64,000 bases of DNA from Pegea sp. RAD2-039 (taxonomy: Eukaryota; Chordata; Thaliacea; Salpida; Salpidae), in the NCBI GenBank assembly GCA_034620365.1, contig JAQGEQ010000146.1, positions 175,597-239,596 of the forward strand, written 5' to 3'. Below, piece by piece: positions 1-11,290 of this stretch; the first letter of the stretch is position 1, and each line of letters opens with the position of its first letter. The notes beneath the pieces are model-generated. The model was not told the origin of the DNA and did not search any database. It worked only from the letters and a program-made list of their open reading frames with translations. The translations under genes were made by a program, and so were the position numbers.

Positions 1-4
1 AGTT

Positions 5-1234
5 GTGAGTGTCATGGAAGCGAGAAGATCAGAAGATGTAGAAGTTAGAAGAGAGGAAAGATTAGAAGATGTAGAAGTTAGAAGAGAGGAAAGATTAGAA
101 GATGTAGAAGTTAGGAGAGAGGAAAGATTAGAAGATGTAGAAGTTAGGAGAGAGGAAAGATCAGAAGATGTAGAAGTTAGAAGAGAGGAAAGATTAGAAG
201 ATGTAGAAGTTAGAAGAGAGGAAAGATTAGAAGATGTAGAAGTTAGAAGAGAGGAAAGATTAGAAGATGTAGAAGTTAGAAGAGAGGAAAGATTAGAAGA
301 TGTAGAAGTTAGGAGAGAGGAAAGATCAGAAGATGTAGAAGTTAGGAGAGAGGAAAGATCAGAAGATGTAGAAATTAGAAGAGAGGAAAGATCAGAAGAT
401 GTAGAAATTAGAAGAGAGAAAAGATCAGAAGATGTAGAAATTAGAAGAGAGGAAAGATCAGAAGATGTAGAAATTAGAAGAGAGGAAAGATCAGAAGATG
501 TAGAAATTAGAAGAGAGGAAAGATCAGAAGATGTAGAAATTAGAAGAGAGGAAAGATCAGAAGATGTAGAAGTTAGAAGAGAGGTTATTTCAGAAGACAT
601 AGAGAGTTTAGAAGATGAAAATTTGCAATCTTTTCAATCAGCTCAAATTGCTAGTTTAGGAGTCGTAGCTGTTGGATGCCAAGAATATTTCCACAAAAGT
701 AAGCAACAGATCTTCTAGATCTACTTCTCAAATCTACATCTTATCTAGATTGTATGATGAGTTTAGGAGTCTCATGTCTTTGTGCTGGAGTCTTATCATT
801 CGGACATTCAATGGCTTCCAACAATCCTAACAGATCTTCATTTACAACAAGTAAGTGAAGATGAAGACTTCAAAATATTTAACAAAATGTCCTTTAGAAT
901 CAAGTGGACTTGTCGCTTTCTACTATTTTGAACAATTCTTTAACAGTTACAATCCCTACCCTTTAGTCATGGCAAGCTTGAGGTGACGTCATCATTGTGA
1001 CGTCATCTGCGATCATTTACAATCAAACAATTTTTTTTTTGTAGTTTGTTTGTTTTTTACAAATCTGTGAAGATTTATTTGAAGCAATCTAGAGGAGATG
1101 AAGATTTTCGTCTTCTTGATGAAGTGATTTGTGATTACAAAGAAAGATGCCAGACTATTCAACCTCCACTAGTTACTCCTGAGTATATTGAGAGAAGAAT
1201 TCAGGAAAGAAAGAGAATGAGAAAGGATAAATAG
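5..1234 (+). CDS. charged-repeat protein with C-terminal TMEM14-like membrane module (4 exons)
   Basis: Four exons fit in phase: up to 698 (5' end possibly outside the window; first ATG at 14), 749-850, 898-982 and 1045-1234, with introns of 50, 47 and 62 bp. From ATG 14 the product is about 353 aa. Residues 1 to about 195 are roughly sixteen tandem copies of an 11-residue unit of the type RREERxEDVEV/I, almost all charged. The last ~150 residues hold three or four hydrophobic segments, the third (exon 3 into exon 4) containing SSGLVAFYYFEQFFNS and ending in a basic lysine/arginine-rich tail. Spacing and residues in this part recall the TMEM14/UPF0136 family of small mitochondrial-type membrane proteins, but this is recognition by eye only. 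The long repetitive N-terminus is not part of that family. The third intron carries two TGACGTCA palindromes. Polyadenylation-like AATAAA strings follow near 1410. Confidence 0.6.
30..590 (+). repeat. coding minisatellite, 33-bp unit
   Basis: About sixteen tandem 33-bp units (core gaagatgtagaagttaga) lie in frame in the first exon and encode the 11-residue repeat. Neighbouring units differ by single bases (Leu/Ser and Val/Ile swaps), and variants are clustered: Leu types 5' and Ser/Ile types 3'. That pattern suggests recent unequal exchange. Confidence 0.9.
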
Positions 1235-2209
1235 AGCTACTTATCTCAATAGTTGAAAAATAGTTTTTCAATTTTGCTTAAAATATTCAAAGTTTTGAAG
1301 GAAGATAATTTTGTTTAAAAAAAAAAAGAAAATTAAATCCAAAAAAGAAATGTTGTAATTGATTATAAAATTAAAAGAATATTCAAAAATTAGAATCAAA
1401 TTTAAACTAAATAATAAATAAAAAACATTTTTGCATCTAAGCTCAAATAAATTCTTTATCTTCTATGAGTTGATATTTTAATGAGTTAAATAATTACTAA
1501 AAGCTTAAAATGATTGCATCTTTACATCAATAGGGTCTTTTTTCTACAATCAAATACCAATTTAAGTATTCTATTTAAAGTTTGAATATTAATTTTACAA
1601 ATTGGCGAATAATTCAGATTGTGAGAGAGATCAGTGACTTTCTACAGACATGACTGATGCTAACTGCAAAGTTTATTACCCACCATCGCTTTGTTATTAA
1701 GTAATCGCTTTGTTTAAACAAAATCGTGAGTAACAAAATTAAATCTGTTAATATTTGGTCAGATGTTTATATTAATCCCAGCCAACAGTAACATCTTAAT
1801 AATACTTTTTTTCGATCAATACTTCATCAAAATTTATTTATAAATCTTTCTATAAAATTTCATCAAAGTAAAAAATTAATTTATACTTCATTACTATTAT
1901 TTTATTAAAAGTTTTATTACAAAGCTTTTGCAATAAAAGTTAGTCTAAGTCTGGGTAATGTTATTACTAACTAACAACTCTTTTGTATCTAAACGATAAC
2001 TTATAAAGTAAAAAGAAGTAAATTAAAAAAAAAAAGTTAGAAGAAACTAGGAAGAAAAATTTTGAAACTTTTTGTCTTCACTAGACGAAGGTAACAGCTG
2101 ACAACAAAAACAATTATTTGTTTATAATATTAAAGAAAAATTGTTTGATTTGTATCAAATGGTTCTGAATTTTATGTAGAACAATAGACATAAAATCTAC
2201 CTCTTCTAA
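1235..2209. other. AT-rich intergenic sequence with faint dispersed repeats
   Basis: No coding exon seen. A ~35-bp string beginning actgatgctaactgca at 1651 recurs in diverged form at 2512. A second string (cttcactagac ... cagctgacaacaaaaac) at 2079 recurs near 4921. These look like scraps of old interspersed repeats. Confidence 0.5.
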
Positions 2210-2210
2210 T

Positions 2211-2520
2211 TCTAATCTAATGTCAGACATCAGCAAATCTATTTCTACTGTATTGCTCAAATTTAGTTATAAAATTGGCAACGATGTTGAAAAGATCAAC
2301 AAAAAGATTTCTTGTTTGTCAAAACCAATGGACAAACTGGATGCCTCTACAAACAGATTTATCACATGGGCCTCGGTGGTCGGTGATTCCGATTTCGACA
2401 AAAATGCAGCATGGTGCAGTTTCTTGCCAAAAAGGTCACTGACACACACAAAAAACCTACTTTGTACCGTGAAGACAGAGAGAACAATGTAATCATTTTT
2501 AATGTCTCCGAGACTGATGC
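2211..2520 (+). mobile_element. LINE ORF1 relic
   Basis: A 90-codon open stretch (2220-2492) matches the middle of the ORF1 protein of the window's LINE family, including the shared TWASVVG motif that follows a helical segment. The match continues in another frame to about 2515 (NNVIIF-type motif). Ends are ragged, both flanking LINE parts are missing and the frame shifts, so this is a dead fragment. Confidence 0.75.
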
Positions 2521-4483
2521 TAACTGCAGAGTATATTACTGTTATTAAAGTGTTTATATGAGCACAAGTACTTGCTTCTTATCAAGATAAACTTTAAATT
2601 GATATTAACTTTTGATATAGTTATTTCAGGAGTTAAAATAAGCTAAACTAAAACAATTTTCAAAATTGTTAGTAACAAAACTAAATTCAAAACTAAATTC
2701 AAAAATAAATTCGTATCTAAATGACAAAAAAACGAATTTTTATTGAAGTTGATATTTAAAGAAAACAAATTTGATGTAAAAAGAAAGAAAATCTTCAGTT
2801 CGAAGTTAGATACAAAAACTTTGAAACTTATAAACCTTCATATATCAATCACTCTAAAAAGAAATTATTTTCTTTAACAAGAAATTGAAACAAAAATAAT
2901 CTTTTTTGAGCTTGGTCAAAGTTAAATGTAGCTAAAAAACAAAACTATTAATAATAGAAAGAACCTATCAGTGGAAATTGTATTTTCCCATAATGCACTT
3001 TCATATTTTATCTGCTGTGTCGTCCTTGACTTTTAAAATTTAGAAAAAAATGTTCAGCTTTGTTGTCTCTGCAAATTAATATCAAAAGCACCAACACTAT
3101 TTATAAACGGTTTCATAATAATTATTCAAATAAGAAACATCAAAATGAATAAACTTTTCATTAATCAAACTTTTGAAATTTCTTTACTTCTAAATTTGTT
3201 TAATATTTTCATTCGAAAGGAGATGAAAATTTTGTTTGTAAAATAATTTCGAAATTTTTTAAAATATTGAATAATTCATAATTGGAAACACTTTTAATTG
3301 GAAACACTTTTTTTAAATAAAGAAATTTGTGATGACATTTTTAACAACTTGATTTAGATGGATAGAGAGTTCATTGAAGTGACTTGAATAAGAATATATT
3401 CGAAGAAATCATTTAATTTATTAAATAACTTGATTTCAAGCTGCAGTTAGATTTATATCGTCTATTTTGTTGATATAAGCTTTCTTTTTAATAAGTTTCA
3501 TTTTTACTGAATATATTTTCAAATATTTTAATATTATTAATATATTTTAAAAATCAATTTATTATAAAACTGATAAAAAAGTGAAGTTGATGTCAAGCTA
3601 ACTTGATTGGCAAATTCCTCCCTTGCCTCTCCATTTGCAGGAAACTGATCTTCTAGAGAAGGTAGAGATATCTACAATCTTCATGACCATTTTAAATATA
3701 ATGAGCTTTCCCTTATTCTTCAAATCCTCTGTCTTCAATTCAATAAATGATATTTTTATGTTTAAATAATTTCAACTGCCTAGTTACTGGATGTTCAAAG
3801 AACTTCATAAAGTTCTGATTATGAAGCTAATGGATGGAAAAAAACAAAATTGTGCAAATAAAAAGTTTGAGAAAGTTAATTATGAGTTTCTAGATGAATT
3901 TTCAAAGCAGAAAGAAGCATAAACCCCTTGTGAAAAATACTATACTTATGGGGGAAATTTCTTGTGTCCTTATGGACTTTGTGGGATTTTAACTGAGATG
4001 ACCTCTAAAATGCTTTGAGCAAAATTTACATTTAAATAATTTTTCGTTTGTATGAATTAGATTATGTTTTGTGAGATTACTTGAAGTTCTTGATTCCTTG
4101 AATTTTTAGTCCAAAACATTTCCCACATAAGTGACAACTTATTTTTTTTACTATGGGTTAATTGGTATCGTTTGAGATTGCTTTTTATATCAGTTGAATA
4201 AACACAGATTGCATAAAAACCATTTATTGAAATTGTTATGTTTTATTTTCACGTACATCTCATAAATTTCTTTATTACAAAAAATCTTATCACAAAATTT
4301 GCAGTGAAGAAGACCAGCGATCAAAAAAATATTTCATTTAACAATTTGTTTAAATCAATTTAAACTTCTTTTTAGTAATTCAAGATTTCTATTTATTTTT
4401 CTATTATTGTGATTTTATACAAAGTGTTTCATCTATTTATATATTCATCTATATATCTATATAGCTGATTATTAGTTATTTGA
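2521..4483. other. AT-rich intergenic sequence
   Basis: No gene recognised. The segment 3432-3520 is an inverted copy of 9470-9555, so an interspersed repeat is present. A pyrimidine tract ending in cag at about 3640 could mimic a splice acceptor, but no supported exon follows. Confidence 0.5.
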
Positions 4484-4559
4484 GGCGAGGAAATGGACTA
4501 GCGATTAAATCAATTTTCTGCTAATGGACTGTGGTTGGTTCGAATCCCGCCTTCGTCGA
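4484..4559 (+). repeat. tRNA-Ser(GCU)-like sequence (pseudogene or SINE head)
   Basis: GGCGAGG at 4484-4490 can pair over seven positions, including G-U pairs, with the downstream CTTCGTC. A perfect B-box-like GGTTCGAATCC lies between, and CTGCTAA resembles the anticodon loop of tRNA-Ser(GCU). The anticodon stem is badly mismatched, the serine-type long variable arm is missing and the A box is weak, so this is not a working tRNA gene. It is either a decayed tRNA or the head of a tRNA-derived SINE whose body would lie in the following 250 bp. Confidence 0.5.
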
Positions 4560-6284
4560 AAATTCTATTTCGTCACTTATCGGGAGCGAAAGTATCTTTC
4601 CCAAATATAAACGTCACTATAGTGTCACCTGTATTGTAGTTGTTTCAAGAGAAGCAAAGATCAGGGAGTAAATCTCAGGCAGAAAATCTAAAATGAGCTG
4701 ACCACAAGGTCACTGTCGTAAATTACTGTCCTAAGTCATTGAATCTAAAAAGCGAGAATAATTCATCAAACGCTTCTCTCCACTATAATTAAACCAAATC
4801 AGCATGAGTACTATGATAACTAACATATATCTTTAACATTCCTTTAGTGATTGTCATGGAAGATGACATCTAGAACCCACAGATGTGATTCTGATTTTAA
4901 GTGGCCCTGTAAATGTCTCGTCTTCACTAGACACGTAGACGACAGTAGCAGCTGACAACAAAAACATTTAGTTACTGGTGATACTGAAGAAATGTTTTTT
5001 AATTTATATAAAAGTGAATTATTGCTAGTTACAACAATTATCTAAGTAACTAAAATATGACTATCAGTAAAAGTCTAAAAAACTTACAAGATACAAACAT
5101 TTGAAACGAATTAAAATACTTACCAGCAATTCATACGATGGATTGTAGTCATTTATAAAGTATCAGATAACTTCTAACCACCAACTGAACGATAAATCGA
5201 CCATAACATTTAAACTTAAATATTTTTAATTGTATCCTAAAATTTATGCAGTTAGTTAAAGTTGTGGTTTTTTAATATAATTTTATTTGTAGAATCTACA
5301 AAATTTGGACTTAAACAAGTTTTTTTGATGTGTTAAAAACAGTATTAGAAAAATGTTTTGTTTCCGGACTGCTTTGATATTTTCAGAAATAAAATGTTAA
5401 TGTTCGTCAAATTCGAATATCAGTTTGTTTAAAGCATAAAAAATGACATTTAATAGTGATCTTAGATATTTAGATTTAATGCTTAGAAGAGCAAATATAC
5501 TGATGTTGAAAGAACCAGATAGAGATCTGAATTTTGGTGACACAATATGAATTGTAAATCGTAAATATTTTAGAGTAAAATAGAATTGACTGCAACTGAT
5601 AGTTGACTGCTTATAAGATATTTAAAAAGAAATTTGGAAACCACTAAAGGTTCATAAAATTAGGAATTGTAGATTATTTTAAAGTTGTCTTTTAAAGATG
5701 GTTTTGAGTTTGTTAACTTAATTGTGAAGTCGAGGAAGTTGAAACCAATTTTACTTTTATAAATAGAATTAATCCTACTCATTTAAAAGAATCATTCCTA
5801 AGAGTAAAAATAAATTTTGAGTTATATAAATTTTGCTGTTGGAATATTTAAAGATGAAGTAAAATATATTATCATCAATTCGATTAAATATCTTTGAAAC
5901 TGCATAGATGCTCCTATGATCAGAACAATGACATATATATGATCAGATTGTGAATGGTGACTTCAGTGACTTTCCAACTGAATCCTGGGATCACGCAGAT
6001 GTGATTCCTCGGTACATGAAACCGTAGAAAGAGAATCGACGTTAATGCGCATACTATGTATCTATCAAATAGGGATTTTCACAAGGATGTCCTTAATAAA
6101 AATAGAAAGTGCATGTCACTGAAGTGAAATCATAGCATAAGGGGAACAACATACGACACAGTAAACGAAAATCGAAACGAAACATAAAATTTATTACTTA
6201 ACAGAACTCTAATGAAATATGGATTAAGCAAATCTCTTAACAAAGAAAACATCTATAAGATGCAAATTTGAGACCAGCTTTCAA
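4560..6284. other. intergenic sequence, nothing coding recognised
   Basis: AT-rich. A diverged ~90-bp repeat shared with 2079-2170 lies at about 4919-5010. Strings such as cagatgtgattc recur near 4881 and 5996, suggesting old repeat debris. No supported exon. Confidence 0.45.
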
Positions 6285-7226
6285 TTACAGCTCTCTCAGC
6301 AAGTCAGACACAACAGATAAGGCACTGATGTTATTATTTCTGGACTTCACGGACTCCTCAATTTTCCTCAAGGCAGAAGTAATTATATCGACATCTGCTA
6401 TGATATTATTTGAGGTAATTATTTTCAAATTTCTAAGAATTAACATCTTCTCATCCTCAGGAAACATGTTATCATTGATTTTGTTGGTTTGAATCTCCCT
6501 AATTCGATTCAGGTTGAGTTTCCATTCTGGCCTATTCTGATTGATTCGTGTAACCAAGTCTGCAATTGTGAAAAGATTAATCTTCTTTAGCAATGGAAAG
6601 CCAGTTTTCGGTATGAGCCTTGCAAACGAGGGACAGAAGTAGGGTGCCATTACCCTTCTTTCTTCTTCTTCTAATGGTGTAAACATTTGTATGGAATCTT
6701 TACAATGGAAATATATAGCAGCGGCAACCCCAGGGAATGCATCACAGACTCTTGATATTGTTATGGCTGATGGAGACAAGTACTTCGCAGGACTCACAAT
6801 ACCATATTTCTTGATAAGCCCTTCAACGATAGCCCTTCCAGTGGTTGAAATTCTCTTGAGTAATTTTGATAAATTACTGCCTTGTTTTATGAGAAGTACA
6901 ATAATATTTCCCAGATCTTTTTTAAACGCCTCTTTTGCTAAAGCAAAATCTCCAATACTTTGATTTACTTCTATTATCTTCCTTCTTATGGCTTTGGCAT
7001 CAGCTACTTGAACAGATAACAAGCTCGGGACACCGTCATCGACTTTCACATCTTCTTTCCTTACAGGTGTCTTCAAACACTCTAGAACTTTCATTTCTGT
7101 AACACCCTGACCAGACGCAGATGCGCTTGCAACTTTATCCACATCCTTAAGATGTTCTAATTCTTCTAAAAATGATGTGATGCTCTCAAGATCAAGATCT
7201 TTTTCTGAAATTTCTTTAGATGACAT
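6285..7226 (-). CDS. endogenous viral element: bunyavirus (Phenuiviridae-like) nucleoprotein ORF
   Basis: This is an uninterrupted 313-codon ORF without introns, clearly less AT-rich than its flanks. Residues ~1-90 are acidic/serine-rich and not recognised. From about residue 95 to 280 the pattern resembles the nucleoprotein of phlebo-/tenui-like viruses (Pfam Tenui_N type). A hydrophobic helix at 107-113 is followed by a basic segment (121-141), then KKYGI at 139-143, TISRV at 156-160 with AFPG just after, and a proline-rich segment around 194-206. In the viral family this protein coats the RNA genome. No polymerase or glycoprotein remains are visible nearby, as expected for capture of one mRNA or segment. 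The open frame over 300 codons implies recent insertion or selection. It lies about 60 bp outside a giant inverted repeat. The assignment is by pattern, not alignment; another bunyavirus-like lineage is possible. Confidence 0.6.
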   Translation of the reverse strand: MSSKEISEKDLDLESITSFLEELEHLKDVDKVASASASGQGVTEMKVLECLKTPVRKEDVKVDDGVPSLLSVQVADAKAIRRKIIEVNQSIGDFALAKEAFKKDLGNIIVLLIKQGSNLSKLLKRISTTGRAIVEGLIKKYGIVSPAKYLSPSAITISRVCDAFPGVAAAIYFHCKDSIQMFTPLEEEERRVMAPYFCPSFARLIPKTGFPLLKKINLFTIADLVTRINQNRPEWKLNLNRIREIQTNKINDNMFPEDEKMLILRNLKIITSNNIIADVDIITSALRKIEESVKSRNNNISALSVVSDLLREL

Positions 7227-7289
7227 TGAATTGAGTGAGAAATTTACAGATGTTTAGAATACGGTTGGTTCTTGTGTAATCAAAGAGAA

Positions 7290-9395
7290 TCTCTATATAT
7301 ATATAGATTAACTAATAAAATAATTCTATAAATTAAAAAAAATAATATATTGATAAATTGTTACAAATATTTCGATTTCGTAAACTTCAACATTGTTTTG
7401 GTAAAAAAAAACAATTCACAAAAATATTTATGGATATTGCAGCAAAAAATTCAAACCAATAAACAACTAAAAATGTTCAAGATATTCAAACAAATAAATA
7501 ATCAATTCTCTATATTAATATAAAATTGCAAAAAAATTTTGTTTTATAAAAATATTAAATCGAAATATTAAAAAAAAAATGAAATTTTAACAAAGTTCTT
7601 CTTATAACTCTTATTTTAATATTAATTATATAATTATAAATCCATACAAAAATATAAAAATAAACAGTTACAGATTGAAGTAGAGTAGATATGTGGCAGA
7701 CATATAAGTCTCAATGTAAAAGTCGTCTGCACAAAGTCTCGAGGGCTGAAATCAAAATTTGCTGTTGTCATATTAGATTAGTCTAACCTGGCAATTTTGC
7801 AAGGTTTACAGATAAAAAATTTGAAATTTATTTTCTAAATTAGTATTTTTACAACTTTAAATAAGTAAAGTAATTTTATGTTAAGTCATTTTAAAGGCAA
7901 AGTTGAATAATTATTTTAAAATATTTATGTAGTTTCAAATAATTTAACCATTTAAAACCTAAACATTTATACATTTTTATTTTGCAGTAGCATATATTTG
8001 ATATTAATATGCATGTTTCAAACTGCGTTAACTTTTTTAATATTTTAGTTTCGTAAAGCTTGCACAAAATCATTGTTATTGTTATTTTGCTGACTATAGA
8101 ATCTTTTAAGTAAAGGTAAGTAACTAAACAACTTGAAACTTTATCATCAAATGTTTTACTTCAATTGGAATAGAAACCACATTAGATATTAAAATTCAAA
8201 GTTTTTGTACGATGCCGAATAACTTACATCTTCTTATTTTCTCCATGTTCCATTCGATAATTAATCTACATTTTAGTATTTCAGAGAACTAATAACTGAA
8301 ACTATAATATTTGTATTTCTTTATTTAGTATAAGCAGCCTTACAACTACATTAATAATAAACATAAAAAAACAATTATTGAAATGAAAATGCTCAATTTA
8401 AGTATTCACAAATCTAACGTTTTAAACTTTTAGAAACAAGCTTCTCAAAATAAGTACACTCAAGTTTGTTATATGATTCTTTTTGTCATGTATTCAAAAC
8501 TCAAAAATTCACAACTTAAACTGCTAAAAAATAAACTAAAATTTGTAAAATATAAACAATTATGAACTAATCAAATATAAGTATTTATTAGTATTAGTTT
8601 TCATTCTAATGCATTCAAATTAATCTCATATCGATTATTTATAAATGAGAAAGTTTCAACTAATGGGTTTAAAACGTTTTTATTAATAAAAAAAATCTAC
8701 TAAAATAGCACATATTTTATTTATTTATTTAATTAGAATACATGGGAAAGTGGGTAACTGATTAGAGCACAAAGTAATGGAGATGTTTGAGATCGCGCCT
8801 TAAGCTTCTGATTTAAGAGGCCAAAATACGTTTTCTTGCTAGATGAAGATAAGACTGCAATTTATCTTTCTAAGTAGAAGTTTGAAATAGATTTCTTGTA
8901 AACTATACAAAGATCTTTGTACAGAGATTTGATGGAAGGGTCTGTTATAGTTTCTTTGTGTAAGAGGTTTGTTAAATGTTGTAAGTTCCTTAAATATTGG
9001 GGCAAATGTGTTTTTTTTTTATAAAAAGGAATGCATTTTTGATTGACTCTTTAACAATGTTAGTAAACCTTGAGTAAATAGTATTGATGTCTTCGGAAGA
9101 GTTGAAAACCGAAATCCAGTCAACATCTGATAGAAACTTATCAATAACATTATAATTTCCACAGGAAAATTCCTTTTGATTTAAGTTTTAACATTCATAA
9201 AACAAATTTGATGGAGCTTGAATTCAATCATATTGTGCTTGCATGGCAGAGCAAAAGGTTCGTTTTGTTCAACGTAGATAATATTTTCAGGTTTTGAAGT
9301 TATAACTAAGATCCTAAGAATTACCACTAACTTGAATCAGAAAAGTAACCATCTGAGATAGATTATTGGCATCGAGAAAGCTTACAAAGGCAGGA
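7290..9395. repeat. left arm of giant inverted repeat
   Basis: This arm is the reverse complement, with scattered differences, of 10650-13130. Outer part: non-LINE AT-rich sequence, for example the strings around gcagacatataagtctcaatg (left) and their mirror near 12330. Inner part (from ~8745): a minus-strand piece of LINE ORF2. The outer edge is placed where the ctatatatatatag-like sequences stop matching. Confidence 0.85.
8745..9395 (-). mobile_element. LINE ORF2 fragment inside the left arm
   Basis: Reverse-complement sequence matches the end of the endonuclease region and the spacer before the reverse transcriptase, as seen in the copy at 10650-11290. Numerous stops; inactive. Confidence 0.75.
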
Positions 9396-9559
9396 CTTAG
9401 AATGGCTGAATTTAAATAATAAGAAAATCTGAAATACTAACTTCTGTTCAGCGATTTCTGTAAAGTCGAAAATATATTCAGTAAAAATGAAACTTATTAA
9501 AAAGAAAGCTTATATCAACAAAATAGACTATATAAATCTAACTACAGTTTGAAATCTTA

Positions 9560-11290
9560 CACTTACTTTGGACCGTGAAGATGTCTCTGAGACTGATAAA
9601 GATCATGAAACTAAGTTTTTTTTAACAAATATGTTCTCATAACCTTGATTTTATGGACGTTCCAAAGATATCAATGACCAAACTTGAAGCGAAAAGCTCG
9701 GAACATCAAATACTGTTGAAAGTGTTCTTTCAGGAAAGTTGTAACAAACGCAAGTTTCTTGCCAAACTGTATAAGCTAAGGCTTGAAAAAAATTTCGAGT
9801 GCATTAGAGAAGCACATGATATGTGTGAAGATGATCGCTTAGAAAATAAGCGTTGTCTAGAAGAGGAGTATAACCGAAATCAGAAGAAACAACCAACTGA
9901 TTTCAAATACAATGTTTGAGGTTTACCAGGGGCTTTGAGAATTTTCAAGATTTTTTCAAAAAACCAGAGTGGCAAATAACCAAGGGTCCTACATTTTCTT
10001 TTTTCAAATTCTCTCGGCACACAAATGTGAATACCATCCTTCCATCTCAAGATATCAATTCACAGAAGCCTATCATCAAATCTAACAAGCGTCAAAAAGA
10101 CAATTTTTCGATGACATTAGGTATGTTCTTCAACGCAAGGTCGATTATTAACAAAATTTTCCAATTGAAAGCTCTTTTGCATTCCCAAGATTTCACATTG
10201 TTTTATTACTGAAAGTTTGTTGAAACTGTTTTATCCTGATTCTTTTCTGGTTGACGGTAATCTTTTTTGTGTTTTGCGTTGTGGCAAAATGTATGACAAG
10301 GGCGGCGATGTTTGCGTATTTTACAAAACATCGCTTGTACCTATTTTTTCTAGAATTCAGATCGATGCCATTAATTTTCCAGGGTTTGAGATTATCGCTT
10401 TCGATTTTCATTACTCAAAGTCCAAATTTTCTCGTTTTATATGTACCTACATATCACCCTTTAAAACTAATGATGAGGTTACTGTTAAGGCCTTATTGAA
10501 GCTTCTGAAGAGTATTGCGTGTCCCTTATTTTAGGGGATTTTAATTTTGCTAAAATTGATTGGAATAACCCAAATTTAGTATTTTAGTATTTAGGAAATC
10601 GTTTAACTTGGATAGCGACAATACTAATTAGGCCATTCGAAGTCATCCTTTGTAAGCTTCCTCGATGCCATTAACCTATCTCAGATGGCTACTTTTCTGA
10701 GCCAAGTTAGTGGTAATACTTTGGATCTTATTATCACATCAAACCCTGAGAACATTACGTTGAACAAAACGAACCTTTTGCTCTGCCATGCGATCACAAT
10801 ATGATTGAAATCCTGCTCCATCAAACCTTTTTATGAACGTTGAAACTTCAAGCAAAAGGAATTTTAACTGTGGAAATTAAAATGGCATTAACAAGTTTCT
10901 ATCAGGTGCTGACTGGATTTCTATGTTCAACTATGCCGAATACATCAAAACTATTTACTCAAGGCTTACTAACATTGTTAAAGAGTCAATCACCTTTTTA
11001 TAGAGCCAACAAAAAACCACATTTGCCCCAATATTTAAGGAACTTACAACATTTAACAAACCTCTTACACAAAGAAACTATAACAGACCCTTCCATCAAA
11101 TCTCTGTACAAAGATCTTTGTATAGTTTACAAGAAATCTATTTCAAACTTCTACTTAGAAAGAGAAATTGCAGTCTTATCTTCATCTAGCAAGAAAACGT
11201 ATTTTGGCCTCTTAAATCAGAAGCTTAAGGCGCGATCTCAAACATCTCCATTACTTTGTGCTCTAATCAGTTACCCACTTTCCCATGTAT
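9560..11290 (+). mobile_element. LINE fragment (ORF1 end plus endonuclease region) at the centre of the palindrome
   Basis: ORF1-like translation begins near 9560 and continues in an 88-codon frame (9653-9919) that ends just before the ORF2 start region. Endonuclease-like segments follow in broken frames (NARSI-type motif near 10130, GDFN-like motif near 10535, then the linker towards the reverse transcriptase). Frame changes and small deletions show it is dead. The reverse transcriptase is absent: at ~11230-11290 the LINE gives way to the non-LINE part of the right arm. Confidence 0.75.

Noticed and set aside
6691..6963. Plus-strand 90-codon frame inside the viral nucleoprotein ORF
   Set aside because: Antisense shadow of the minus-strand frame, no recognisable features.
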